Assembly: GCA_013398615.1 (NCBI GenBank)
Contig: VZSR01003807.1
Coordinates: forward strand, 5,227,959 to 5,291,958
Direction of reading: 5' to 3'
Source of the DNA: Brachypodius melanocephalos
Taxonomy: Eukaryota > Chordata > Aves > Passeriformes > Pycnonotidae
DNA: 64,000 bases
The notes below the pieces were generated by a model, which worked only from the letters and a program-made list of their open reading frames with translations, was not told where the DNA came from and did no database searches. Positions 1 through 11,923 of this stretch are shown piece after piece (positions within the stretch are counted from its first letter, which is position 1; every line of letters begins with the position of its first letter). The position numbers were made by a program, and so were the translations under genes.

Positions 1-3000
1 AGAACTCTTACTTAGAACATATATTTGATGTCTGATATCAGGCTGCCAAAGAGATCCTTCAGCTGTTTTAGGCTCAAAGCAAAATCTTTTCTGCAGACGC
101 CAAGAGCTCTGAAAGTTGAGTATGTTTTTATTACCTAAACTGACATAGGGGTCTCACTAGCAATAACTTGATTGATTCTTGAATACCTAAAACACAGCTA
201 CCTTTCTCCCTGATTTATAAAACTAAAGTTAAACGTGGCAGGCAGGGACAGAAAAGGGAAAATTACAAGAAATTAATGAATGTCCTGTGGGAATGGTTTC
301 TAGTGCTCAGTAGAATGAGAATTGGGAAGTGAAGAGAGGAGAGGTTATGAGACCATCTTCTAAACCCCAGAATGAAGAGGGGACATTTTCTACCATTCCC
401 TATTCCCAGAACAGACTTATCCCACTTCTCATGGGGAGTCCAAGCTGATCTCAATTCTTTTCTTATGTTCCTCAAATAAAAACTTAGAGAAAAGCACCAT
501 TTCCTTTGCTCAGCAGTAGTCAGAAATAAGCTGTTTCCAGCAGCTCGAGATGTGTCTTGCAGAGAGATCACAAGCTGCAGGGTGCTGGTGGCCCATCGCG
601 AGGCTGGAAGAGGGCAGAATTTTTAATGTTGTTTGAGCATGAGATAGATGAATGATTTCTTCCAAAGAGTGAAAAGAAGTCTGGAGTGGATGAGACTCAT
701 AGGAGGACAGAAAGCGAGCCCGTTGCTCAGGAGACTCGTTCTGTTCTTCCAGAGCATGAACAGCTTTACACCACCCTCTGTCTTTCTATTCCTTACCAGG
801 TTTCCCATTGCCAGTCTCTTTCTCCTCCACACAGAACTCCAAGCAAGTGCTGTTCTGTGTCCCACTCTTGGGATTGCTTAAGCAGCCCTTGGAATTTGCA
901 TTCATTGCAAAGACTCATCTTCCCTCAGAACACGACAGAGCATAAAGATAAGGGCTTGCAAATGGAGGGAGAGTATGTAATTCAGGCTTACTGTTGTGGC
1001 TCCTCTAAAAGAGGTGAAAATACTTGGGAGTGGAGTTCAGCCTTCTCACATCTCCATGTGAGAAAGCCTGGGGATGAGCATTCAAAAGTTGCAAAGATAT
1101 GACTTCTTGTCCAAATGAAAATGTGAGATGTGAAGGTGGGTTGTGAAAATTCTGCAACCGTGATATGTAAAATATCCACTGCCTAAGGAGAAATTACTAT
1201 GGATTGGATAAGATCATGTCAGGCTCTGTCATTTTCCTTAGGAAGAATTTTACTCTGTGAAAGATGTGAGAGTTACAGAAAAATCAGTTTGGAAGAGTAA
1301 GGTCATGGTTGTGAAAAGATGTCTTCTTCAATAAAGCAGCAAAAAGAGAGTTTTCGTACTTATGAAGAGAGTAAAATCAAGAGGACCTGGAGACTCTTTT
1401 CTTGAGAGAATAATAAGAGAAGGAAAAAGAGTTCTGCAGGAAAATATTTGGCAGTCCTATGTCAGTACTGTTAATATTTCAGATTATATCAATTAATTAT
1501 TATGTAAATAGCTATTTAAACTAAATGACAAGTCACTGTGATTTATTATGAGTGCTGTATGTGTAACCATAGATGCACTATGAGATTGACTCTGATAAAA
1601 TAATCAAGGCCCAAATTAATAAATGATGATGAGAGATATTGCTGACTGATGTGTCTCCCGTTTTGGAGGCTGGCTTTAGCCAATTTGGCTTTAAATGAAA
1701 GAGAAATGATTTTCAATCTACATATCCATTATCTTTTGTTAGCAGATTGTCTACTTTTGTTTGCAGATTTGCATGAGTTCCTGATGACAGCTGACTCACA
1801 CATGCTGTAAACCAAGAAATATCAAGTAAAATGCAGTTTGGCAGCAAAGCAACTAAAACATATAATCACTTAAGTATTGACACTTGGCTTTTGTCAGCAT
1901 ATTTTTATGTGTCTTTTTCTTTTAATGATGGATCTAAAATTCTTAAGATCCTCTTGGTGATGAGTATTTTGTCTAACATGCTTGACCATGCAATGGGCAC
2001 AACAGCATTCGACTTATACAGGGAGTTGAAGGGAGCCTGCAGCTGCTTTGACCAGGCACCCAAACACTGAGATTCTCTGATAAATGATCCATATTGCTTT
2101 ATAGATGGAAAAGATAGACAGAAAGAAGTATCAAAAACTTAATGCTTCCTAGTTCAATAGTATCTGCTATTTAGCTGGAACATGTGAGGACCTGTTTCCA
2201 AAGCACTGAGGAGAATGAAGATGAGACCAATCAGTTTTCTCATCCACACAAGGAAAGAAAGATACCTTATGCATCATGTCATCTTTAAAAGGAAAATGCC
2301 CTTAAAGGTCTGATATGAGCATCATGCTTTTACAGATTGTATTTATTTTCAAAATTGTTATTTTTATAACATCATTATACAGAAATTAATAAAGGCAGTT
2401 TTATACAGAAAGAGAAGCTTCACAGCCAGTTAAACACAAAGGTTTTCTGAACTCTGTTTTCAGTTCATGAGCATGAAAAGTGGATGTGCAGATGTGAACT
2501 GAGGAGTCAAGCATCTTAATATGCCTAAGAAATTATTTCTCACTTTGAACTGTTTAAGGAAAATTATTTTAACTGAACAGGGTTTTTTATGAGAGTTAGA
2601 TTCAATGATATGGAAAATTACTTCATTTATTTTAATTTTACTAGATAATTTATTTTGATGTTATAATATTTCCTTTTCACCTTTTGATGAAATTGAAATT
2701 TCTTTCAATTTTAATGTAAAGACTTTTAATAAAGCTTAATAAAGTGAAGCAAAAGAAAAATACCTGTGAATTGTCAAAAAGTTGACTTTTCCTTCGTTTT
2801 GACCTGATTAGAGTTGAAATTTTGCCAGCCAAACAATCAGCCAAGTAAAGAAACCAATTAGTTTCACATGCTTAACTTGGAAGAGCAATATGAAAGCCAT
2901 TTTGTATGTATCTCAGTGGTATAGTAAGGAATAAATGCTAATGATGTAGTAAAGTTTATTCTCTTCTCACATGCTTCACACTTCCCAGGCAGGCTTTTCT

Positions 3001-4933
3001 TTTCTGTTGCACCACTAACACATCTCACCATTACAGAAATTATATGGTGTCATACCCTTAAATGATACACCCCACAAATCTTTTACCAATTTCCTTTTTT
3101 TTTTTTTTCCTGCACATTATCATATGTGGCTGTAAATATGTGACCACAATTGCCAAAATTATGTCAGATTAGGTTAGTCTTGAGTCTAAGATTTTCGCCC
3201 CTTTATCTGGGTAATTGCCTCAAAAGATAGCGACTTTGAAGAGCTACTAATAAAGGGAAAGATGTTTTGCTGTTCTTGGACAGGACTACTGTTCTTTCAT
3301 TTCCCAGTAGAGCTCAGCAGCGACTCCTCTGACTAAATGGATGTTAGCAATTAGAACTTGGCTGACAATAGCACAAATGGCTTTACTGGGAGTAAAGTCA
3401 AACAACAGAAAATAAATTACAGCAGAAAACTGTATTCAAGTATTTTCCCAACTGCTGAAGATTCTAGGCTACTGCATTATTAAGGAAAAAATATTTCTAA
3501 GTATTATTTTGACTTTCAAAACACTGAAAACTGTGTGAAATGTATGTTCTGATAATTTTTGTTGTTGAGAGTCTGTGCAAAAGGTTTATATAGAAAGGTT
3601 TTGTTTAAGTTTAAAAACCTCAGGCAGTCCTAAAATATCTGATGGGCATATCAAGCTTTCCTGTTTGTCATTTATACTGACCCACACACATCTGATCTGA
3701 GCTATGCTGTGCTTCTGGCCGCCTACAAGAAGCAGAGCTGAAGTAAACGTCCTTAAGGAGGAACACTTTGGCATGTCTCAAAGAGGTGTTATTTTTCCTC
3801 CTACTCCTTGTCTGTGCTTGGAGATACAAAATCACAGCATCCCTTTGTAAGTCAGCGCTGTTTTGCCACGACAGTGAGCAAACAACAGACCACCAGCAGC
3901 TTTTCGGTGCAAAGTCTGCCACAACTGCACAGGTTCTTCTGTATCTGTTGTCCTTGATCATCACAGAGCCTGGGCATGCCAGGAGCAGAAATAGAAGCCA
4001 GAATTAGAAATGGTAATTCCTAATGCATGGTCATTTTTGCCAGTGCTAGGCTCATCTGTAAATTCTACTTTTTCTGAGACCGCATTTATATTTCATACAG
4101 AATTTTATTAAGTGAAAGAATAGGTTTTAGTCATTGCTTCTGATATAACAGGTACTTGCCCAGCTGCAAGGGAAATGAAACTTTGCTGCAACGCTTTTTG
4201 TTACTGTGAAAACTCTAGCACATTCACCTTCACATAGTTTATGCAAGTATGATAAGAAATACGTATAAAAACACTGTTTCCTCTTTTTCCTGCCTCTAAT
4301 GTCAATACGTTGTGTGAGGAAGGAAGCTGGTAGGAAATTGAAGTTCTCCTCTGAAAGATCATAAATCCAGATCTGTTACTCATTAATGAACTCCATGGAG
4401 CTCTTAATTGCCAGTGGATTGGCTGTGTAGAAAAAGAGCACGACAGACAGTCGGGAAGACACACAGGCAGCAGGCGACCACAGGTATAACTGGTGCTTTC
4501 CCTCCTGTAGCTTGCTAAGGTGTCTGACAAATATACTGAAAAGGTACAAAACTTTTGATGAACCAAGTCTACTTGACCTGTATTTTTCATCAAATTGATA
4601 TTAAAACCACAAGTATTTTCTGCTTAGGACAAGCCCTCAGAGGAAAAAGACCCTCTGCTTGTTAAGATTAGCTTGGTGATGAAGCTGGCTACATCATTGC
4701 TGTATCAGCTGCTGGGTTTGTGAGGGCTGGTGCTTAGCTTTTGGTCACTTCTGTGAAAACTGCTGAAAGAATTTATCATAAGAAAAAAGCAGTTTTATAA
4801 AGACTCAAATGCCTCAGCCATAAAAATGGAGAGTTTTAGGTCATAAGTAGCTATCTAAATAAGTTGTATGATATTTACAATTGCAAAACCCCAGGATGTC
4901 CTATCACGGGGAATTATGGCCTTGATGCCTGTG
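1..4933. other. Non-coding AT-rich unique sequence
   Basis: No gene is recognised. Open frames here reach at most 138 codons, overlap one another in different frames and resemble no known protein, as expected by chance in AT-rich DNA. Visible structure is limited to a perfect 9-bp hairpin at 1043-1064 and a short T-tract near 3098-3109. Confidence 0.7.
1043..1064. other. Perfect 9-bp inverted repeat, 4-nt loop
   Basis: TTCTCACAT (1043-1051) is followed by CTCC and its exact reverse complement ATGTGAGAA (1056-1064). The stem does not extend outward, so it is too short for a typical pre-miRNA. Function unknown. Confidence 0.5.
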
Positions 4934-4992
4934 AGAATCATAAAATCATCTAGGTTAGAAAAGATCCTTAAAAGTTTGAAACCAACCATAAT
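4934..4992 (-). mobile_element. CR1 LINE 3' tail remnant
   Basis: The stretch starts AGAATCATAAAATCATCTAG and continues with 'ggttagaaaagatcc..' and '..ccaaccataa'. This is the reverse complement of the end of avian CR1, whose 3' terminus carries ATTCTATG-type repeats, so the element lies on the minus strand. Only about 60 bp survive with several substitutions, which fits a severely 5'-truncated old insertion. No coding part remains. Confidence 0.75.
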
Positions 4993-6420
4993 TTATTTAG
5001 AATGGCTAAAATGTGAAAAAGTGATCTTACCTGGGATGTAGATGAAGAAACTGCATGTTTTCCATTTTGATAAGATGTACATAAACAAACAGGCGGGGGA
5101 TGAACTGCTGAAAAAATAACAGGGTTGTTGTGTTTTTTAAGTTCCCATTTGAATCTAACAGAGCTGTTATTGGTAAGACAATGAAGAAACACATTTTTTC
5201 TAAAATTTCTTACCACATCCAATGGGTACAGGCTAGAACAACTAAAATTTCTAACCCAAACAAATATGTGCTGCTTCTGAGGGCAGACCAGTTAATTAGT
5301 TTTCATATCAGTACTTTTAAGCAGTGACAGTGAGAACTCTGTTGTATCACACTTGGGTTTATGCCTGCCAGCAGGCAAGGGAGAGTTATGTGGAAACCCC
5401 ATATCTTGTATGCTTTATGATACCCAAATTGCTGCTAGGTACTGGATGGTGGAAGTTCTGAAACAAGCACTCTGCAACACGAATGCTCCCTGTCTCATGT
5501 GTGCCACTGCCCAGGCTCCAGGGTTCATCACCCACAGAGCAAGTAGAACGACACAAAGCTGAATTCACCTAATGCCTGATCTTGCTTAAAACACTCTGAG
5601 TGCTTTGTTTTAATCAGGACCTTAATGCTAAATCATACGAAGACTGCTTGGATGTCTAATGCACACTTTGTGTTTTTTTCCTTTTTTTTTTTAATCAAGA
5701 GAGTCATATAGAAAATATTAAACAGATGAACACTGTAAAGGGTCTTGCAATTGGGACAGCTGGGGTCTCATGCTTCCCTCCTGCTTTGCATGGATGGGCT
5801 TCGTTGTTCTGGAGCAGCCAAATGGGTAGGCTGCCAAAGACAACATTTTGTTACTTTCCTTTCTTTTGCTTATATTTTAAACAAATTGTATTCAACCAAT
5901 TGATAAATTAAGAAGTTGGAGCTGGAGCAACAATAGATTTATGACCACCTCTTCAGGACAAAGAACTGGCAGGACTGGGTATGGCTTATCTGAGCAAAAT
6001 CTATTTATTTGCTTGATAGCAGGACAGGATATACAGGTGTTACAAGGGAAGTGGACATCTTGAACATATGGTGCACCTCGTGTTTGCTTTTCCCCTGTAG
6101 TGCAGACTTAGCCTTTGGTTTCTGCTTCCAGCTCAGCTGTGGCTCAGCTTGGATTTATCCTCTTGTTCCCATCTACCATCCTTTCCCTTTGTGTACACCA
6201 TCAGTTTGCAGAAAAAAGCTGAACTTAAGTATGTGTTTAGTGTTTGTCTTTCAGTCATTCCTTCTGCTTGTTTACTCCTCAGCTTCCAGAACTTTATACT
6301 CTCCTTTGTCATTTTTAATACTTGTCTTTTTTTGTTGTTGGTCTTGATACCACTTGGCCTTTAAATTCCAACCATTTGCCAGGAATACTTTTTTTGCTTC
6401 TTGGACTCTCTCCTTAAATG
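4993..6420. other. Non-coding unique sequence
   Basis: No gene, repeat family or RNA gene recognised. Short open frames of up to 112 codons (for example around 6009-6347) have no recognisable domain. Confidence 0.65.
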
Positions 6421-6535
6421 GAGAGGAGAGGAGAGGAGAGGAGAGGAGAGGAGAGGAGAGGAGAGGAGAGGAGAGGAGAGGAGAGGAGAGGAGAGGAGAG
6501 GAGAGGAGAGGAGAGGAGAGGAGAGGAGAGGAGAG
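6421..6535. repeat. Perfect (GAGAG)23 pentanucleotide microsatellite
   Basis: The 5-base unit GAGAG is repeated 23 times without interruption over 115 bp. Open frames across it on both strands (repeating Gly-Glu-Glu-Arg-Arg, or Ser/Leu/Pro on the minus strand) are artefacts of the repeat, because five is not a multiple of three and all frames stay open. A pure purine/pyrimidine strand bias makes triplex (H-DNA) formation plausible. The absence of interruptions suggests a young, length-variable array. Confidence 0.98.
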
Positions 6536-9190
6536 GCCCTTCTTCACCAAAAGGTTTTTCCCTTCTCTTCATGTACAGATAAAATTTTTACTGATCAGTG
6601 TAAGTAATTGACTAAAATTGATTAAATCAGAAAGCAAACAAAATAGACTTATCAAACAACCCCAAAACACTATAAGCATATATAAGGATAACAAAATGTG
6701 TGATTATTGGCTGCTCAGTTCTGATTTATCCCTTAGAAGAATGTATCTACATTTAAAATGACACTATGTATTAGTCACACTTTTGAAGCACTAAACATCT
6801 TACATTTACTGACCTTAGACACATTCTTTACAAGAATTATTTATTAAATCTCTTTTTTTCCTTTTGTGGAAATTCCAGAGCTGTTCTCATTTTTAGGTTG
6901 TCTTTAAAAACCACAAACTTTCATTGTTAGAAAATTAAGCTATCTAAAAGCAAAAATCCTTGCAAGAATTTTCTTCAGACAGTTAAATACTGCTGTATGT
7001 TGGAATTGTCCAATAAATTTTAGTTTCTCCAACTGACCATATCAACAGGCAATTTTGCTTGCATATCAAAGGTGGTTAGGGCTGTTATATAGTCCTGCTG
7101 CAAAATGGCATGGTATAATTAATTTGTGTAAAATAACCTTGACACTTTTATTGAAATACTCAGGAGTCCAAAATACTAGCTAAATAAAAGCAGAAGAATG
7201 GATTAGTTTGTGTAGCTTCTGTACACTGGCTAGTCTTTCATACAAACTTCTGCTTTTAATCCTAGTCAGCAAAGGAACAGACTTAATCTTCCACAGATAA
7301 AAGCAGGTGATCTCTGATGAAACTCTTAATTCGCTCAGAATATCTCATCCATGCTGCAAAATGGGAGGCATATCTGTGGCCATGGTTGTGTAAGCGTATT
7401 GGTGAGCCCCCCTTAGTGCCTCATGAGATGCTGAGGTCAAGTTCACTCCACTGTGGGAGCTGATAATGTGCCAGAGAGTTTCCAAGCAGCTCAGAAAAAA
7501 AAAAGTCTCTGACTCCGTTCACTTTTAGGAGAAAACCAGACAGAGAATCCTAGAAAATATCATTGTAGATGGTGTGAAAGTTTTTCAGCTGGGAAAAATG
7601 TAACACAACATAAAGCTTAAGGAACTGTGGAGCAAGGAGGTCGTAAATAAAGGGGGGCAAAAAAGCAATTCTGCTATGGTTAATCTAAGTCTAATTTCTT
7701 ACTCATTCCACTTCTCCCTGTAGTTCCATCTATGTTAAACCAAAAAAAGAAAAAAATGGGATTAAAAAGGAACTTTCCACTAAAATATATAAGACAGGAT
7801 CATTTACCATCTCACACTTTTTTTGTTCTCTTTGAAGTTTAGGAAGATATCCCAAGAAAATTAATTTTCCTTGGCTCTAAATTTATATAACACACAATAG
7901 AGTTGTCTACAGAGTAGCATCACATCTAAGCACGAAAATGAATGCTAAAAATAGTGAGTTTTTATTATAGGTCCTCAACACTTTTCTAATGCACTGTTTT
8001 TACTTAAAATTTTTAAAATCATTTCATCCTCAGCTCCTTCTCTTGTTAATTAATGTAACTGGTAAACATGGAGATTTGGGGTTTTCCACGGCTCTTTATG
8101 GAGCTCTATGGAAAAATTGAAAAACTGAGTTAGGAATTTGTTTTTTCAGCATGTTAGGTTGTTGAGAACTGAGATTCATATTCAGATTGATTTTCATTTA
8201 TGTGGATCTACAAATCAATAATGCCGCTGATAAAGCATAGTTTCAAACCAGCAGGATATTAAGAAGTCTGTGTTAAAGAACAGTTTGAATCCAAGAATCA
8301 GACTGTTCTTTTGAAAAGATAAGAGACATTCAATAAAGTGCAAAGACATCAAGTGAAGAAAAACTTTTACAATTGTTATGCTTTTTATTACCATAGAATT
8401 CATTGGCAGTGACTAATTTGTCTTCTACTTTCTTTTTCTCATCTGGAAACAAATACATGGACTTAGTTGCAGGTGGAGAAATTTTACTTGTGCTGGCATA
8501 GGAAAAGAGTTTAAACTTTGTCATTGCAAAGTGAATGGTCCATACAAAAAGTTGTTCTCGGCTTCGTGAGCAAAACTCCTCCAAAAATTAAAGTTCATTG
8601 TAAGGCAACACAATAAATGACTGAGTCACATCTAATTAAATCAGCAAATCAGTTCTGGTTCTGAACACACCCCTGGATCAGGCAGAGATGAGCATAGCTC
8701 TGGCTTGCTGCACAGCTGCACATTTCAAATCCATCCAGCAGAAGTGCAGGGCTTGATCTCAGGTTCCTGTGAGCAGATCCCACCTCCCCACGCCCCAGAC
8801 AGGCCAGGCTCCAGGCAAGGGGTTCTTCCCAGCCCCCTTCCATTCCTCAGTCAGCTGTCTGTGATTCTCACAGAAAATAATCATGATGTATGAGGCTGGG
8901 TAAAGATTACTGCTGTTTGACTTGAAAAACTATTTTTAATAGTTTACCTCCTATTTATCACTTACCTATGGAAATTACGAAGAAGTTCCCTGAGAGAGGC
9001 CTTCAAGACTACGGAATTTTCTGGGTATAGGATCAAGCATTTGCCTATTGCCTCAGTCACAAGTCTGTCATTGTAGAAGAGTCAAAGGGAATAATGGTCA
9101 GTGAGGTGAACAAAGGCTCCAAAATTACAGCACTTGTCCAACGCTACATGTTTAAATGTGTTATATTGTTAAGAAGTTATGCTGTTGGAT
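6536..9190. other. Non-coding unique sequence
   Basis: No gene recognised. 8640-8870 is somewhat more GC-rich than its surroundings but contains only 62-64 codon frames on both strands with no familiar motif. Confidence 0.65.
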
Positions 9191-9337
9191 GTCTGTACCC
9201 CTTTTTCAAGTTTCTGAATCTGTACTAGTTCCCGGTTACTGACCTTGTCATGTCTGCACTCCTGCTCCAGGTTCTTGAACCTGCACTTCCCGGTTCCCAT
9301 TTCATGTTCCCCAATCCCCTGTATCCCTAGTTCCCCT
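9191..9337. repeat. Tandem repeat of about 61 bp running into a gap
   Basis: The unit starting GTCTGTACCCC at 9191 recurs as GTCTGCACTCC at 9252. Both continue with a 'caagtttctgaatctgtact' or 'ccaggttcttgaacctgcact' block followed by a shared TCCCGGTT. A third diverged partial unit ('..aatcccctgtatccctagttcccc') ends at the N-run. The array is pyrimidine-rich and has probably been cut or collapsed by the assembler. The second unit holds a 7-bp inverted repeat, CAGGTTC-TT-GAACCTG. Confidence 0.7.
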
Positions 9338-9437
9338 NNNNNNNNNNNNNNNNNNNNNNNNNNNNNNNNNNNNNNNNNNNNNNNNNNNNNNNNNNNNNNN
9401 NNNNNNNNNNNNNNNNNNNNNNNNNNNNNNNNNNNNN
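9338..9437. other. Assembly gap, 100 N
   Basis: Exactly 100 Ns, the usual placeholder for a gap of unknown size. It lies inside or at the edge of the tandem array, so the true length may differ greatly. Confidence 0.98.
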
Positions 9438-10091
9438 TCTCCCATAGCTGATCCTAATAAAAGAGCTGATCTGAATTAAAGGCGTTATGAAAAGGAGAAA
9501 AGATTCTCCTTGCCCTTGTTTTTATCAGTCAGTACATGGACCCAGACTCCCTTGACCATTGTTGCTGATGCAGTTACACAAATCCACTGCCCAGAAATAA
9601 CTGCTGTCCTCCCCTGCCCTGATAACTGATTTCAGCATTTTACGTTTTATTTCAGCATTTGACATTTTTGTTCAGCTTGAACACGTGTTTTAAAAATGTG
9701 GATAAAAGTGTTACCAGCTTTATCTATAATGATATGCAATCAAAGGCAAACAAAAATGCTAACACCCATTACCTTTTACTGCACTTCAAAATATACAGAC
9801 TTTGACTTCAATTATAGAAATTTGACAAGGTTTTCTTACTCCTCTTTCTGTCTTTATCAGTGTATGAACAGATTTTCACTCATCTATCTGGAGAAGCCAG
9901 GCAAAAGGCCTGAAAAAAGCATTAAAGAACAGCCACTTGCTAAGGTTCCTTGCTAGTAATCTCTTCTCATTTACCTGTGTGTTTTTATCTTCTGTAGCTC
10001 AATTTTCTTAGGCCCTTTCAGCAAGGCCCTAGATACATATTTTCATTCTAAAGTTTTGTTTTAGAATATTATTTAGTTCTGTTTATTTATT
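9438..10091. other. Non-coding; isolated AATAAA after the gap
   Basis: Just right of the gap is 'cctaataaaagagctgatctg', which contains the poly(A)-signal hexamer. With the pyrimidine-rich array on the left this could be the 3' part of an LTR, but no terminal sequence or family is identifiable. The rest is unique sequence. Confidence 0.4.
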
Positions 10092-10316
10092 AAAAAAAAA
10101 CTAAAAGAAACAAAAAGGACAAAAAAACCCACAAAAAAACCCCAAACCCAAACAAAACAAACAAAAACCAAAACAACACCAAAACAAACAAAAAACAACC
10201 AAACAACAACAACAAAAAAAACCACAAAAACACCCAACCCAAAATCTCACAAATATACAAATTTTTTAAAAAATTTAAATACAAAAAAAATTAAAAATAC
10301 AATTTTTTAAAAAAAT
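10092..10316. repeat. A/C-rich low-complexity tract
   Basis: About 140 bp consists almost wholly of A-runs broken by C, CC, CCC or CCCC (for example AAAAAAACCCCAAACCC), followed by about 80 bp of A/T-rich DNA. The minus-strand open frame across it is an artefact of composition. It may be a mutated poly(A) expansion, but no adjacent retroposon body is visible. Confidence 0.9.
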
Positions 10317-11886
10317 TATCTTTGATTATCAGGTAATGCAAGTTAATTTACACAAGTTCACAATGTTACTAAATCTGTTCCAGTAGTTTATTGGGAAGTG
10401 TGCTTCCTGCAGACTTATGTTGATGCCACAACCAAAATTTACAAAGATGCATACTGAGATTGCAATCTTATGGTGTTATCTAGGTAAAATAATTTTTGAG
10501 ATCTTGGATAATGAAGAAAGTGATTAATTCCTAGAGGATATTTACATTTTCCATGCAAGATTTACAACAGGAAGATTTTGTTCACACATTTTGTTTGGGT
10601 TTGAAAAAAAAATAATAAATCTACTGTTTTCTTTTGTTGTTTTGCTTTTTTATCCTTTTAATCTTTTCTTTCTCTTCTGATGTTTTCTGCTCTGTACCGT
10701 AGTACTGCAGGAGTGCTCTTTGCTTTGTCTTTTATTTTCCCATACTTACTCTTCCTACTTACTACTAGTAGTTCTTCAACTGTTGAAAAGTTACAGAATG
10801 CACAGAGAATAAAAGGCTGTAAGGGAAAAGCTTTTTTTTTTTTTTGCATCACTTGTTACACTTGTAGCAGGTTGATAAAATGCATTTATGCATAAAACAC
10901 TTTGTATAATTGTTTCTTCCTCCCCTTCAATACACTAATACATATATAAAATTCCTTAAAAAGCATTTTAAACAATAATAGTAATTGATGTTTCTCATCT
11001 CAGGCTGTGACAATGTGTGTTTTTTATTTTAGGAGTTATATTCAGTCCTAGATTCTGATTTATAGGCACCTGTAGTATTCAGGTATTGCATTAGTTACAA
11101 CTATGCACAGATGCAAGAAAACAGCCTCTCTATATTGTGATGAAGTTCAGGTTCAGAGAGGCAAAAAGGTGATGTGATAGCTCTCTTTTTCCTGTAATAA
11201 TGGTGCAGCCAGTTTTCCTTTTGTGTCTAGTGGTAACTTAATTTCATGGTCTACTGTGTAACTAGACTCTACAGACTACTTGAAAATATGTGAGAGATTA
11301 AATTATTGATGTCAGCATGTTCCTCATATAGATGTTTACAGATAAAGAATTACTTGAGGAAACAATTATTGCCTTCTAAAACCATGAGGGCAAATGCATT
11401 CTACAAGGCATAACTTTGGAAACACAAGAGTCCTAAGTTACATCAGAGCTATGTAACCTAATTTTTTTGTTGGGCTTGCAGAAAGAGTACTAGCAGGAGC
11501 CCTGTGCAGGGTAAGAGCTAAAACACGCTAGATTCCTTCTGCAATATATTGGGCCTTGCTGCAAAATACTGCTTCCAAAATTCCCCACTTCACCCCACAC
11601 TGATTTGCTGCATTTTAAAAACAAGTCTAAGTTCTACTGCCGTTTTCGCTGCCTGCTGCCAACAGGGGATGTAATAAACCCCAGGGCAAAATTTATCCTC
11701 TTCTGTACATCTTACTGTGTGTACATAGAGACTGGCAAAACCTGCTCCTCTACCTACATATGAAAAATCTTTAAGTCTTTCTGTATAGTTTATGCAGAGG
11801 TGCCCTAGCCCAAAAGACCAGTGAAAAAAATAAAGGTATTCTGCGGGAAGGCCTTTATTCAGCTGAAACCTGAAGGCTTTTTAGGA
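10317..11886. other. Non-coding unique sequence
   Basis: No gene or repeat family recognised; only short chance frames of up to 71 codons. Confidence 0.65.
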
Positions 11887-11923
11887 TTTTTTTTTTTTTA
11901 ATTTTTTTTTTTTTTTTTTTTTT
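11887..11923. repeat. Poly(T) tract
   Basis: Thirty-seven bases, all T except AA at 11900-11901. No SINE- or LINE-like body is recognised on either side. Confidence 0.95.

Noticed and set aside
6272..6611. Open frames with Gly-Glu-Glu-Arg-Arg or Ser/Leu/Pro repeats
   Set aside because: Pure translation of the GAGAG microsatellite, open in every frame.
8330..8584. 84-codon minus-strand frame with a lysine-rich segment, considered as a processed pseudogene
   Set aside because: No parent protein recognised, no poly(A) tail and no target duplication.
10092..10284. Minus-strand Phe/Leu/Val/Trp-rich frame resembling a membrane peptide
   Set aside because: Composition artefact of the A/C-rich tract.
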